From SB15 sp964639245 (GTDB taxonomy: Bacteria > Chloroflexota > Anaerolineae > Aggregatilineales > J027): DNA of 64,000 nt. Positions 34,809 through 41,753 of this stretch are shown in pieces. How positions within the stretch are numbered: position 1 is the stretch's first letter; each line of letters opens with the position of its first letter. The position numbers were made by a program, and so were the translations under genes. The stretch lies in NCBI GenBank assembly GCA_964639245.1, contig CAZXCU010000014.1, positions 1-64,000 of the forward strand, written 5' to 3'. Under the pieces are notes generated by a model. That model had not been told where the DNA came from and ran no database searches. It saw nothing but the letters and a program-made list of their open reading frames with translations.

Positions 34809-36220
34809 GGCGGCACAGACGACTGCGGCAGATTCTGTCATTGCTGCAAATTTCAATTGATGTAGGGATGCTGGTGCTGGCCCTGTTTCTGGGCTATGTG
34901 TCCCGTTCCTATATTCCCCTCATGGGGTTGCCCAAAGACCCGCCCAGTTTTATCAGTTATTTGCCCCTCACTGTCGTCAATACCGCCACAATTTTTCTTA
35001 TGTTTTACTTTGGGCGGATGTATCACCAGCGCCGTGCTGTCAGCCGTATTGATGTTCTCTGGAATATTTTACAAAACGTGTCCATCGGGACAATTGGTGC
35101 GATTGCCTTTGAAACGCTGGCCTTCACCAACACGGGTCTCGATTTTGAATATCCGCGTGGGGTGATTTTATATTCGTGGGTGTACAGCATTGTTTTGACT
35201 TATGCCGGACGCGAAATTCACCGTCAGATTGTGTTTCGCCTGCAAAAAGCCAATATCGGGCGGGATAATGTCCTCGTGGTCGGTGATGGCGAGGTCGCAC
35301 GGTCAATCATAAAAAATATCCGCAACAACCCCAGTTTAGGCTATACACTGGTGGGGGCTGTGACCCCGGCGGGCGAAGGGCGCGTTGCCAAAACCGAAGT
35401 TATCGGAATTATCGCAGATTTGCCATATCTAATTGATACTCATGCGGTGGATCAAGTCATTATCGCTGTGCCAGAAGCCACACGGCGCGATCTGGTGCAG
35501 TTGGTGGGGCTGTGTCAGCGCGGGGATGTGGACATCAAAATTTACCCGGACAACTTTGCCTTTATCGCTGGCACAATCACCGTGGATGACCTCATCGGGA
35601 TTCCTCTCTTGAGTGTGCGCGATGTGTCGTTGCGTGGGTGGAAACTCAGCCTCAAACGGATTGTAGATATTGTGGGCGCATCGGTGGGTTTGGTATTTCT
35701 CAGTCCGGTTCTGCTGTATCTGGCGCTGCGTGTCTGGCTGGTGGACAGAGGCCCGGTGTTTTTTATTCAAGAACGGGTGGGCTTGGATGGACGACCTTTT
35801 CCGGTGATTAAATTCCGCACCATGATCACCGATGCAGAAAAATATGCCAAATGGACAACCGCCAATGACAACCGCGTGACACGGATTGGCAAATTTATGC
35901 GGCGCAATAATCTGGATGAACTGCCACAGTTAATTAACGTGCTGTATGGGCAAATGTCGCTGGTGGGGCCGCGTCCCGAACAAATCTCCTTTGTACAGGA
36001 ATTTCGTGCCAAATATCCCCGTTATAGTGAACGTCACCGCGAAAAAGCCGGTATGACGGGTTGGGCGCAGGTGAATGGATTGCGCGGCGATACCCCGATT
36101 GCAGACCGTCTGCGGGCTGACCTGTACTATGTGGAAAATTGGTCACTGTGGTTGGATTTTAAAATTATTATCCGCACTGTGTGGCAAACCATCTCTGGAC
36201 GCAGCCCGAACGCTTATTAA
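34553..36220 (+). CDS. Polyprenyl-phosphate sugar transferase (undecaprenyl-phosphate glucose/galactose phosphotransferase type)
   Basis: Initiates exopolysaccharide or capsule units by moving a sugar-1-phosphate onto a C55 lipid carrier. Four N-terminal membrane segments (about 105-220) are followed by a CoA-binding-like Rossmann domain (DNVLVVGDGEVARSII), another membrane helix (SVGLVFLSPVLLYLALRV), and the catalytic Bac_transf domain with FFIQERVGLDGRPFPVIKFRTM, NNLDELPQLINVL and MSLVGPRPEQ. Start uncertain: the frame opens at ATG 34553, 256 bases inside the GT2 gene. Later starts are GTG 34721, TTG 34841 and ATG 34868, the last inside the first membrane helix. The first 90 residues are Pro/Glu-rich and disordered-looking. 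Confidence 0.92.
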   Translation: MGISNQASRVDDPLQPSRNSSARQEGRQQQESPRTTGIPPVIADVLPDALPTEDPVVVTPDGDERPYLERWPTDLAGSLASQPLLGRHRRLRQILSLLQISIDVGMLVLALFLGYVSRSYIPLMGLPKDPPSFISYLPLTVVNTATIFLMFYFGRMYHQRRAVSRIDVLWNILQNVSIGTIGAIAFETLAFTNTGLDFEYPRGVILYSWVYSIVLTYAGREIHRQIVFRLQKANIGRDNVLVVGDGEVARSIIKNIRNNPSLGYTLVGAVTPAGEGRVAKTEVIGIIADLPYLIDTHAVDQVIIAVPEATRRDLVQLVGLCQRGDVDIKIYPDNFAFIAGTITVDDLIGIPLLSVRDVSLRGWKLSLKRIVDIVGASVGLVFLSPVLLYLALRVWLVDRGPVFFIQERVGLDGRPFPVIKFRTMITDAEKYAKWTTANDNRVTRIGKFMRRNNLDELPQLINVLYGQMSLVGPRPEQISFVQEFRAKYPRYSERHREKAGMTGWAQVNGLRGDTPIADRLRADLYYVENWSLWLDFKIIIRTVWQTISGRSPNAY

Positions 36221-36387
36221 TAGGTGTTACGTAAATGGGTTGCGGGAGATTCTTTAGATGCCCTGCTTTTGGTTTTCCATCGCAGCACAATAGAGATACC
36301 TAGGCCACTGGCAAACAGGAGTACGGCGGAATTTTCTTGGTTTTTATAATTAGCACTCCCTCTTAAATCACTATGAGAGCCTGATAG

Positions 36388-36690
36388 ATGGAACTACGCG
36401 AACTGACCAATTTAATGCACCAGATGGTACAGGATAAAGGGTGGTATCACACGGACTCCAAACGTCCGCAAACACCGCGCAATATTGCGGTGAGTTTGGT
36501 GCTGGAAGCAAGTGAAATTCTGGAACATTTTCAATGGTCAGAAGAAAGTCGCCAGCAGGACGCATTAGCCGCAGAATTGGCAGACGTGGCACTTTATTTG
36601 TTACAATTAGCGAGTCTGTGTAATATTGACCTTGAGCAGGCAATCTTGGATAAAGTGAAGGTGAATTACACGCGCCAATGGGATGAGTAG
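36388..36690 (+). CDS. MazG-like nucleotide pyrophosphohydrolase
   Basis: A 100-residue all-alpha NTP pyrophosphatase of the MazG/dCTPase (RS21-C6) group, hydrolysing (d)NTPs or modified nucleotides to NMP and pyrophosphate. The metal-binding pattern is complete: Glu40 and Glu43 in LEASEILEHFQW, then Glu63 and Asp66 in ELADVALYLLQLA. A TATAAT -10-like box lies at 36345-36350. Its last 8 bases overlap the next gene, tying it to the degenerate APH-fold protein and the deoxyribosyltransferase-like protein downstream. Confidence 0.9.
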   Translation: MELRELTNLMHQMVQDKGWYHTDSKRPQTPRNIAVSLVLEASEILEHFQWSEESRQQDALAAELADVALYLLQLASLCNIDLEQAILDKVKVNYTRQWDE

Positions 36691-37753
36691 CGGGGTTGAT
36701 ATGTGGCCTTTTGGAACGAATGTTTTACTGGCGGGGTTAAGAAAATATCTGGGTGCGCCAAATTTGCAATTGGTTGATATTCACCCGATGCCACGTCCGC
36801 CAGTGTTGCCGGGTGAAATTGAAGGCGAAAAAACAGGCCAGTATCGTCTGCGGCAATTCATGGTCGAAGTGGAAATCAATGGCAAACGGAACAAATTGGC
36901 GCTGTTGCTTAAGGAATTTTTTAAATCGCAGGGGAGCGCAGGGGAACATTATTTTTATAAACACCTCGCCGAGCATTTACCTGTCTTAACCCCCATGACG
37001 ATTGCCGGCGATGATGTCCAAGGATGGTTGGTGATGCTTGCGCCGAATAGTTTGCTTGCCCCACAAACATGGACGGTGGAAGATTACCGTGAGGCTGTGG
37101 ATAACCTTGCCAAGCTGCACGATTATTACTGGAATTTGTATCAAGATTTAGACACCTTTGCGAACCTGCGGCATCCGCTAGATACCGGGTATCCGCAGTT
37201 GGCGAGTGTCATTCAACAAACCGTCCAAATTTTAACCTCTTTTTGCCCCTATCCCGAACTGGCAACCCCTTTTCATCTGTCCCTGTTTACCTCCCTTACC
37301 GAAAAATTGGATACGATTTCGGATGTGCTGCGCCAAGAACCCTTTACCCTGTTGCATACCAACTATTGGCCTGACACGATTGCCCGCCCAAAAGATGGCA
37401 AACAGGAAATTGCCCACTGGCATCAAGCGGCGATAGGCCCGGCGATTCTGGACGCGGTGATGTTCGCGCAGCAGTTGAATTCGCACCTCAACCCGCTTTT
37501 TCCGGTCAAAGCGGCGCTCATGCGCTATCAGTACCAACTCTCAGACCGTCAACAGCAGCAAATCTGGCAGCAGGAACGCTGGAATTTCTTGTGGGATTAT
37601 GCGCTGGTGTGGCTGTTGATGGCAGAAAAACTGCCTTGGGTTGTTACTCTCCTGCCAGATGAATACCGCCAGCGTCATGAGGCTATGCAGCGTGTGTGGT
37701 TTGAACCCGCCGCCCAGATTTTGGAAACGCGCTTCGGGGTTATCCTTCCATAG
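36683..37753 (+). CDS. APH/choline-kinase-fold protein with lost catalytic residues (pseudokinase-like)
   Basis: A 356-residue protein whose layout follows aminoglycoside phosphotransferase-like kinases. The ATP-site Lys (Lys77 in ALLLKEFF) and helix-C Glu (Glu88 in GEHYFYKHL) seem kept. The catalytic loop, normally HGDYWPGN, reads HTNYWPDT (225-232), so the catalytic Asp is Asn227. The metal-binding segment, normally VIDWEDA, reads IAHWHQA (243-249), replacing its Asp with His245. I infer a nucleotide-binding or regulatory protein rather than an active phosphotransferase. It overlaps the MazG-like gene by 8 bases and is 12 bases from the next gene. Confidence 0.72.
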   Translation: MSSGVDMWPFGTNVLLAGLRKYLGAPNLQLVDIHPMPRPPVLPGEIEGEKTGQYRLRQFMVEVEINGKRNKLALLLKEFFKSQGSAGEHYFYKHLAEHLPVLTPMTIAGDDVQGWLVMLAPNSLLAPQTWTVEDYREAVDNLAKLHDYYWNLYQDLDTFANLRHPLDTGYPQLASVIQQTVQILTSFCPYPELATPFHLSLFTSLTEKLDTISDVLRQEPFTLLHTNYWPDTIARPKDGKQEIAHWHQAAIGPAILDAVMFAQQLNSHLNPLFPVKAALMRYQYQLSDRQQQQIWQQERWNFLWDYALVWLLMAEKLPWVVTLLPDEYRQRHEAMQRVWFEPAAQILETRFGVILP

Positions 37754-37765
37754 GATGTTGTATAC

Positions 37766-38749
37766 ATGCAATTTGAAATAGAAATTCATCATGGCGATGT
37801 TCTTCAATATACGGCAGACATCCTCATCATTAAACAATCTCCCCGTTCAGGCGGCTTAGATGCAATGGTGCGTCGCCGTCTGGATAAAGCAGGAAATTCT
37901 GTTTTGCGGAAAGACTTGGATGTAGGTGCATACGTGGTGATTCCCACCGTAAAAGCAATGGAGCTACCTTACCCGCAAATTTTGGCAGTTGGTACGGTGA
38001 ATATTTTTGCCCTCAGTTACGAAGAAATTCGGACTCTCGGGCGGGATATATTGGCTAGCCTACACGATGCTCAGTTGAATGTCCAACATGCGGTCACGAC
38101 CTTACACGGTGTGAATACGGCACTTGCTCTTGATGAGGTAGAAGCATTTCGTTCATTGCTGCTCGGTTTTGCGGATGCAGAAGATGCAGGGCTTGTGCCA
38201 AGTACACTGAAAAAACTGACAATTATTGAGCGAGAAGAACATCGAGCCGCCCTGCTTAAAGAAAATCTGGACAAATTTTTGCCCACGCAAAGCCTGACCC
38301 GTCAAGTAACTTCCGAAGTAACCGCCGCTTGGCATATAGAATTTACCAAACCGCTTGCCAATGAATCCACACCGCATGTTTTTGTTGCCATGCCCTTTGC
38401 TGATGAATTTGACGACCAATATTATCTTGCCATCCGCCCTGCCGTGACTGACCAGCAAATTTTGTGTGTACGACTTGACCAAGCCGAAAGCGCTTTCACA
38501 GGCGATATTATGGAACAGGTCAAGGAGCGAATCCGCACCGCCCAACTGGTGATTGCGCTGCTGGATGGGGGAAACCCGAACGTCTATTTAGAAGTAGGCT
38601 ATGCGTGGGGGGTGGGAACACCGACGATTTTAATTTTGCATGAGGACGAAACTGCCCCGTTTGATGTACAGGGAGCGCGTCTGCTCAAATATAAACGGAT
38701 TCATAAACTCAAAGAACAGCTTACTCAGGAATTGAGCGTCCTGTTTTAA
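37766..38749 (+). CDS. Fusion of a macro-like N-terminal region and a nucleoside 2-deoxyribosyltransferase/TIR-like domain
   Basis: A 327-residue cytoplasmic protein. Residues 1-140 (IEIHHGDVLQYTADILIIKQ, then YPQILAVGTVNIF and LHGVNTALALDEVEAFRSLLLG) have the strand-helix pattern of macro or leucine-aminopeptidase N-domains; this assignment is tentative. Residues 203-320 match the common nucleoside-2-deoxyribosyltransferase-like family: HVFVAMPFADEFDDQYY, CVRLDQ, GDIMEQVKERIRTAQLVIAL, and GGNPNVYLEVGYAWGVGTPT with predicted nucleophile/active Glu276. Such domains cleave N-glycosidic bonds in nucleotides or NAD and appear in immune-type effectors. It is third in a three-gene set; the 3' end overlaps the convergent acyltransferase by 29 bases. 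Confidence 0.75.
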   Translation: MQFEIEIHHGDVLQYTADILIIKQSPRSGGLDAMVRRRLDKAGNSVLRKDLDVGAYVVIPTVKAMELPYPQILAVGTVNIFALSYEEIRTLGRDILASLHDAQLNVQHAVTTLHGVNTALALDEVEAFRSLLLGFADAEDAGLVPSTLKKLTIIEREEHRAALLKENLDKFLPTQSLTRQVTSEVTAAWHIEFTKPLANESTPHVFVAMPFADEFDDQYYLAIRPAVTDQQILCVRLDQAESAFTGDIMEQVKERIRTAQLVIALLDGGNPNVYLEVGYAWGVGTPTILILHEDETAPFDVQGARLLKYKRIHKLKEQLTQELSVLF

Positions 38750-39311
38750 TTGTATTAATCTGGGTTTGGCGCAGGGCCGGGTCAAGTGGCACATCACGAA
38801 CAGGCACGGCAGGAATCCCCAGCGCAATTTTATTAGCGGGAATATCTTTAGTCACCACTGCCCCTGCCCCGATAATGCTGTTTTCGCCAATCGTTACCCC
38901 CGGCAAAATAATGGCCCCACTGCCCGTCCAGACATTTTCACCCAACACTACGGGCGCGGTGGTATCCTGCCCGTAATATAACCCGCCGATATGATGAGAA
39001 GTCGTCGCAATAATCGTGTTATTCGCCAGAATCGTATAACTGCCAATCGTGACACCGCCTGTCCCCATGATGAGGCAGTTTTCGCCAATATCCACAAAAT
39101 CCCCCACCTGAACTTTTTCAGGGTGGATAATTTTGACTCCTTCGCGCAGGCGTACCCCCACCCCCGATTTTCCAAGCAGACTTTTTAAATGGACAAGTTG
39201 CCCGTACACAGCGTAATTGTGAATAAAACCGAGTTCACGTTTCACATGCGGGGCATAGCGCCATAAAAACAGGCGTACCAGTTGTTTCACAATCCATTGG
39301 TCAGGCATCAT
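38721..39311 (-). CDS. Hexapeptide-repeat (left-handed beta-helix) O-acetyltransferase
   Basis: A 196-residue acyltransferase of the maltose/galactoside acetyltransferase-like group, probably decorating a surface sugar. The N-terminus (1-60) is helical. Hexapeptide coils run from about residue 62: VKIIHPEKVQVGDFVDIGENCLI, then the catalytic His region ATTSHHIGG, VVLGENVWTGSGAIILPGVTIGENSIIGAGAVV and the closing ALGIPAVPVRDV. It starts 11 bases inside the upstream methyltransferase gene, so the pair is co-transcribed. Substrate unknown. Confidence 0.9.
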   Translation of the reverse strand: MMPDQWIVKQLVRLFLWRYAPHVKRELGFIHNYAVYGQLVHLKSLLGKSGVGVRLREGVKIIHPEKVQVGDFVDIGENCLIMGTGGVTIGSYTILANNTIIATTSHHIGGLYYGQDTTAPVVLGENVWTGSGAIILPGVTIGENSIIGAGAVVTKDIPANKIALGIPAVPVRDVPLDPALRQTQINTIKTGRSIPE

Positions 39312-40530
39312 GCGGTTTATGCAGCACCATCATCAGTTCGTTGGTCAGTAAATCGTTGAGTGTAACACGCGGATAATTGGACTGTACCTGTTCATAAACT
39401 TGTGATGTAAGCAAGGAACGGTGGTTATCCAGCCAAATTTCTTCCCAGTGGATGATTTCAAAACCCGCGTGCAACGCAAATAACGCATAATCACCCAGAA
39501 TATGATGGGGATGTGTCAGCCCATGCGCTAAAAATTGAGCGGCTTTTTCAGCTTCGTGGGGACGATACGTTTGCAAATAGGCTTGAATCTGGTCATCGGA
39601 GAGGCGGGCATGTCCCCATGCAAAGTCCAGCGTCACCAGCGCATGACCCCCACCCGGCCCAAAATAAGGATTAATACTGTGTATAGCCCATCCGCCGGGT
39701 TTAAGCAGACGATACATCTCTCGAAATGTTTGTGGTAAGTCCTGCACATGTTCCAAGACGCTGGTGCTGTGAATCACATCAAAACGGGCGGAGTCAAAGG
39801 TGGTATGATTCGCGTCCATGTTGAGCAGGTTGACCCGCGCAGCTAAACTCGGCTGGTTTTGCAAAAATACCTCAATCGCATCTTGACGAAACACGACCCC
39901 ATCCGTGAGGTATTCAATATCAATCCCTGTGCTGGAGTCTGTTCCCCGTTCCGCTACTGCATAACAATTTAAGCCGGTGCCAGTACCAATTTCCAGCGTA
40001 TGTAAACCCTTGAGCGATAAATGCCCCGCCCTGCGAAGTTGTGTTTCTAATCTTCGCGCACTGGTACGATAACTTTTCACAACCGCCTGGGTTGTCTCGC
40101 TTGGCGCATACCCATACGTAGAAGTGCCATCGGGCAGCAGAATTTTTTTTGTGACCTGCGGATATTGGGCAGCCATCTTTTCCATGTAGTCATTCAACAC
40201 GGTTTCGGTCATGGTTAAGGTAGATGACTGCAAAATTTCTTCCAGTAGTTGCCGGGTTTCTGGCGGAAGCGTAAATTTTGAGTGCAAGTTATATAAATAA
40301 CTTAAAGCAGGGAAGGACAGTCGCCACGTTCGCTTCACAAAATCCCGATAGTATTTATAAAGGGGAGTAGTTATGTCGTGAGATAAAGCGAAGGTCGCAA
40401 AACTGGTTTTATCAAAGTGAGCAAGTTGGCGGTAATTTGAGTGTTGTGGCGGGGTAAATGGAGAGACATAGGCATTTGGCAGCATCCCCGCCAATCCCCT
40501 ATCCACAATACGTTTGACTCGATTGAGCAT
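39301..40530 (-). CDS. SAM-dependent class I methyltransferase
   Basis: A 409-residue protein with an N-terminal helical region (about 1-165) of unknown role and a Rossmann methyltransferase domain. Motif I is LEIGTGTGLN (about 179-188), followed by GIDIEYLTDGV, NMDANHTTFDSARFDVIHSTSVLEHV and LLKPGGWAIHSINPYFGPGGGH. ATG 40530 is chosen because an AGGA Shine-Dalgarno is 6 bases upstream and the promoter's -10 lies at 40561-40566, so a TTG at 40560 would be in front of the transcript start. It sits in a polysaccharide neighbourhood, so a sugar methyltransferase is likely. Confidence 0.87.
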   Translation of the reverse strand: MLNRVKRIVDRGLAGMLPNAYVSPFTPPQHSNYRQLAHFDKTSFATFALSHDITTPLYKYYRDFVKRTWRLSFPALSYLYNLHSKFTLPPETRQLLEEILQSSTLTMTETVLNDYMEKMAAQYPQVTKKILLPDGTSTYGYAPSETTQAVVKSYRTSARRLETQLRRAGHLSLKGLHTLEIGTGTGLNCYAVAERGTDSSTGIDIEYLTDGVVFRQDAIEVFLQNQPSLAARVNLLNMDANHTTFDSARFDVIHSTSVLEHVQDLPQTFREMYRLLKPGGWAIHSINPYFGPGGGHALVTLDFAWGHARLSDDQIQAYLQTYRPHEAEKAAQFLAHGLTHPHHILGDYALFALHAGFEIIHWEEIWLDNHRSLLTSQVYEQVQSNYPRVTLNDLLTNELMMVLHKPHDA

Positions 40531-40560
40531 GGTGTTCCTAACATTGATGCGTAAGGGCAA

Positions 40561-40589
40561 AAGATAGCGGCGATTACGATGAGGGTCAA
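40561..40589 (-). promoter_or_regulatory. Sigma-70 promoter of the methyltransferase/acyltransferase pair
   Basis: On the minus strand TTGACC (40584-40589), a 17-base spacer and TATCTT (40561-40566). Transcription would start near 40554, giving a leader of about 24 bases before ATG 40530. It lies back to back with the promoter of the divergent glycosyltransferase gene. Confidence 0.55.
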
Positions 40590-40592
40590 TGG

Positions 40593-40621
40593 TTTATCTC
40601 TCTTGCGTGGCAGATTATAAT
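40593..40621 (+). promoter_or_regulatory. Promoter predicted to give a leaderless CgeB-like gene mRNA
   Basis: Consensus TATAAT at 40616-40621, with a weak TTTATC (40593-40598) 17 bases upstream. The ATG at 40630 is 9 bases after the -10, where transcription should begin, and there is no room for a Shine-Dalgarno. Confidence 0.45.
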
Positions 40622-40629
40622 AGACAACT

Positions 40630-41694
40630 ATGCAATGTCTCCTTATCTACAGTGACAGTCCCGCGTTTGAACCCTACTCTTATTACAAGGATTGGGCGAA
40701 TGGCTTCATCCGTCATCCCCAGTTGATTACGGATGTACTGGATATTCAAGACAATCAATTTTTGACATCCAGTTTCCGTCTGCGAAACCGTTATGATTTG
40801 ATAGTGTTTGCTCACAGTGTGTTTACCACCCTGTTCCAGAGCAAAAAACTGAGTCTGGTCAAAATGCTGTTGGCACGGGTGCGCGGGGCGCGGGTGTTTT
40901 TCCTGAGCAACGAATTTCGCAACCTAGACCACATGCCTCATATGGCAGAAACACTTGGCGCACGCTGGCTTGCCTCTCAACTCCTGCCCGAATCGGCAGA
41001 AACGCTCTATCGGCCTCACTGGAAACACGAAATTTTAAGTATTTCCTACGGCTTTGACCCCGAAGTTTTCAAACCGACTCAACCCGCCGCCGAACGTTCG
41101 ATTGATGTGGGCTTTCGCGGGGATTATTACCCCGCCTATGTCGGACACGATGACCGCGATATTTTGCTGGATAAATTCAAAGACGCGGTAAAATCGCGGG
41201 CGCGGGTCGATATTGAAGTAGGGCAGCGCTTCAAACATCTGGAATGGGCCGCTTTTTTGAATGACTGTCGGAGTTTGCTGGGGCATGAAGCTGGCGCAAC
41301 ACGGATTGACAGTGATGAAAATATCCGCCATTTTTTGAACGCACAGGAAAAACGCCTGACCCCCGAAAATTTCAGAAAATTGGTGCTGTCTTTACGTGAA
41401 ACGGGGGTGTTTGCTGCCCCGCCCTCAGGTCGGATTGCTGCCCCGCGCAATTTTGAGGCGCTGGGGACAAAAACCGTTCAGATTTTGCTGCCGGGGCGCT
41501 ATAACGATTTGTTAGAAGCCGGCGTGCATTATATTGAACTTCAGCGCGATTTCAGCAATTTAGAACAGGTCATAACCACACTTTTTGATGAATCTGCTTA
41601 TAATAGCATCGCCGAACGTGCCTATCAGGACGGACTTGCACACCATACCTACGAAAAACGGGTGTCTGAACTCATTGATAAAGTTTTGCGATAA
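40630..41694 (+). CDS. CgeB-like glycosyltransferase (GT-B type)
   Basis: A 354-residue protein. The N-terminal half has weak Rossmann features (YDLIVFAHSVFT, RVFFLSNEFRN, LGARWLASQL, SISYGFDPEVFKP). The C-terminal half matches the CgeB/glycosyltransferase-like C-domain: VGFRGDYYPAYVGHDDRDILL, then FAAPPSGRIAAPRNFEALGTKTVQILLPG, and the end YHTYEKRVSELI-like segment (HHTYEKRVSELID). The motif R-x-F-E-A-x-G precedes the nucleotide-sugar site. A role in surface glycan synthesis is inferred from the neighbouring methyl- and acyltransferases. Confidence 0.83.
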   Translation: MQCLLIYSDSPAFEPYSYYKDWANGFIRHPQLITDVLDIQDNQFLTSSFRLRNRYDLIVFAHSVFTTLFQSKKLSLVKMLLARVRGARVFFLSNEFRNLDHMPHMAETLGARWLASQLLPESAETLYRPHWKHEILSISYGFDPEVFKPTQPAAERSIDVGFRGDYYPAYVGHDDRDILLDKFKDAVKSRARVDIEVGQRFKHLEWAAFLNDCRSLLGHEAGATRIDSDENIRHFLNAQEKRLTPENFRKLVLSLRETGVFAAPPSGRIAAPRNFEALGTKTVQILLPGRYNDLLEAGVHYIELQRDFSNLEQVITTLFDESAYNSIAERAYQDGLAHHTYEKRVSELIDKVLR

Positions 41695-41709
41695 TTTAGG
41701 GATTTAATC

Positions 41710-41733
41710 GTAGGGACGTGATAGATCGCGTCC
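41710..41733. repeat. Dispersed palindromic element upstream of proS
   Basis: GTAGGGACGTGATAGATCGC followed by GTCC is an imperfect copy of the element at 5570-5593 (GGACG-TGATAGATC-GCGTCC core). It ends 10 bases before the proS Shine-Dalgarno. Confidence 0.6.
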
Positions 41734-41753
41734 GAAAATTCTAGGAGCAACCC

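Noticed and set aside
40531..40560. Upstream TTG start for the methyltransferase
   Set aside because: The predicted -10 box abuts it, so it would lie upstream of the transcript start; ATG 40530 has an AGGA site.
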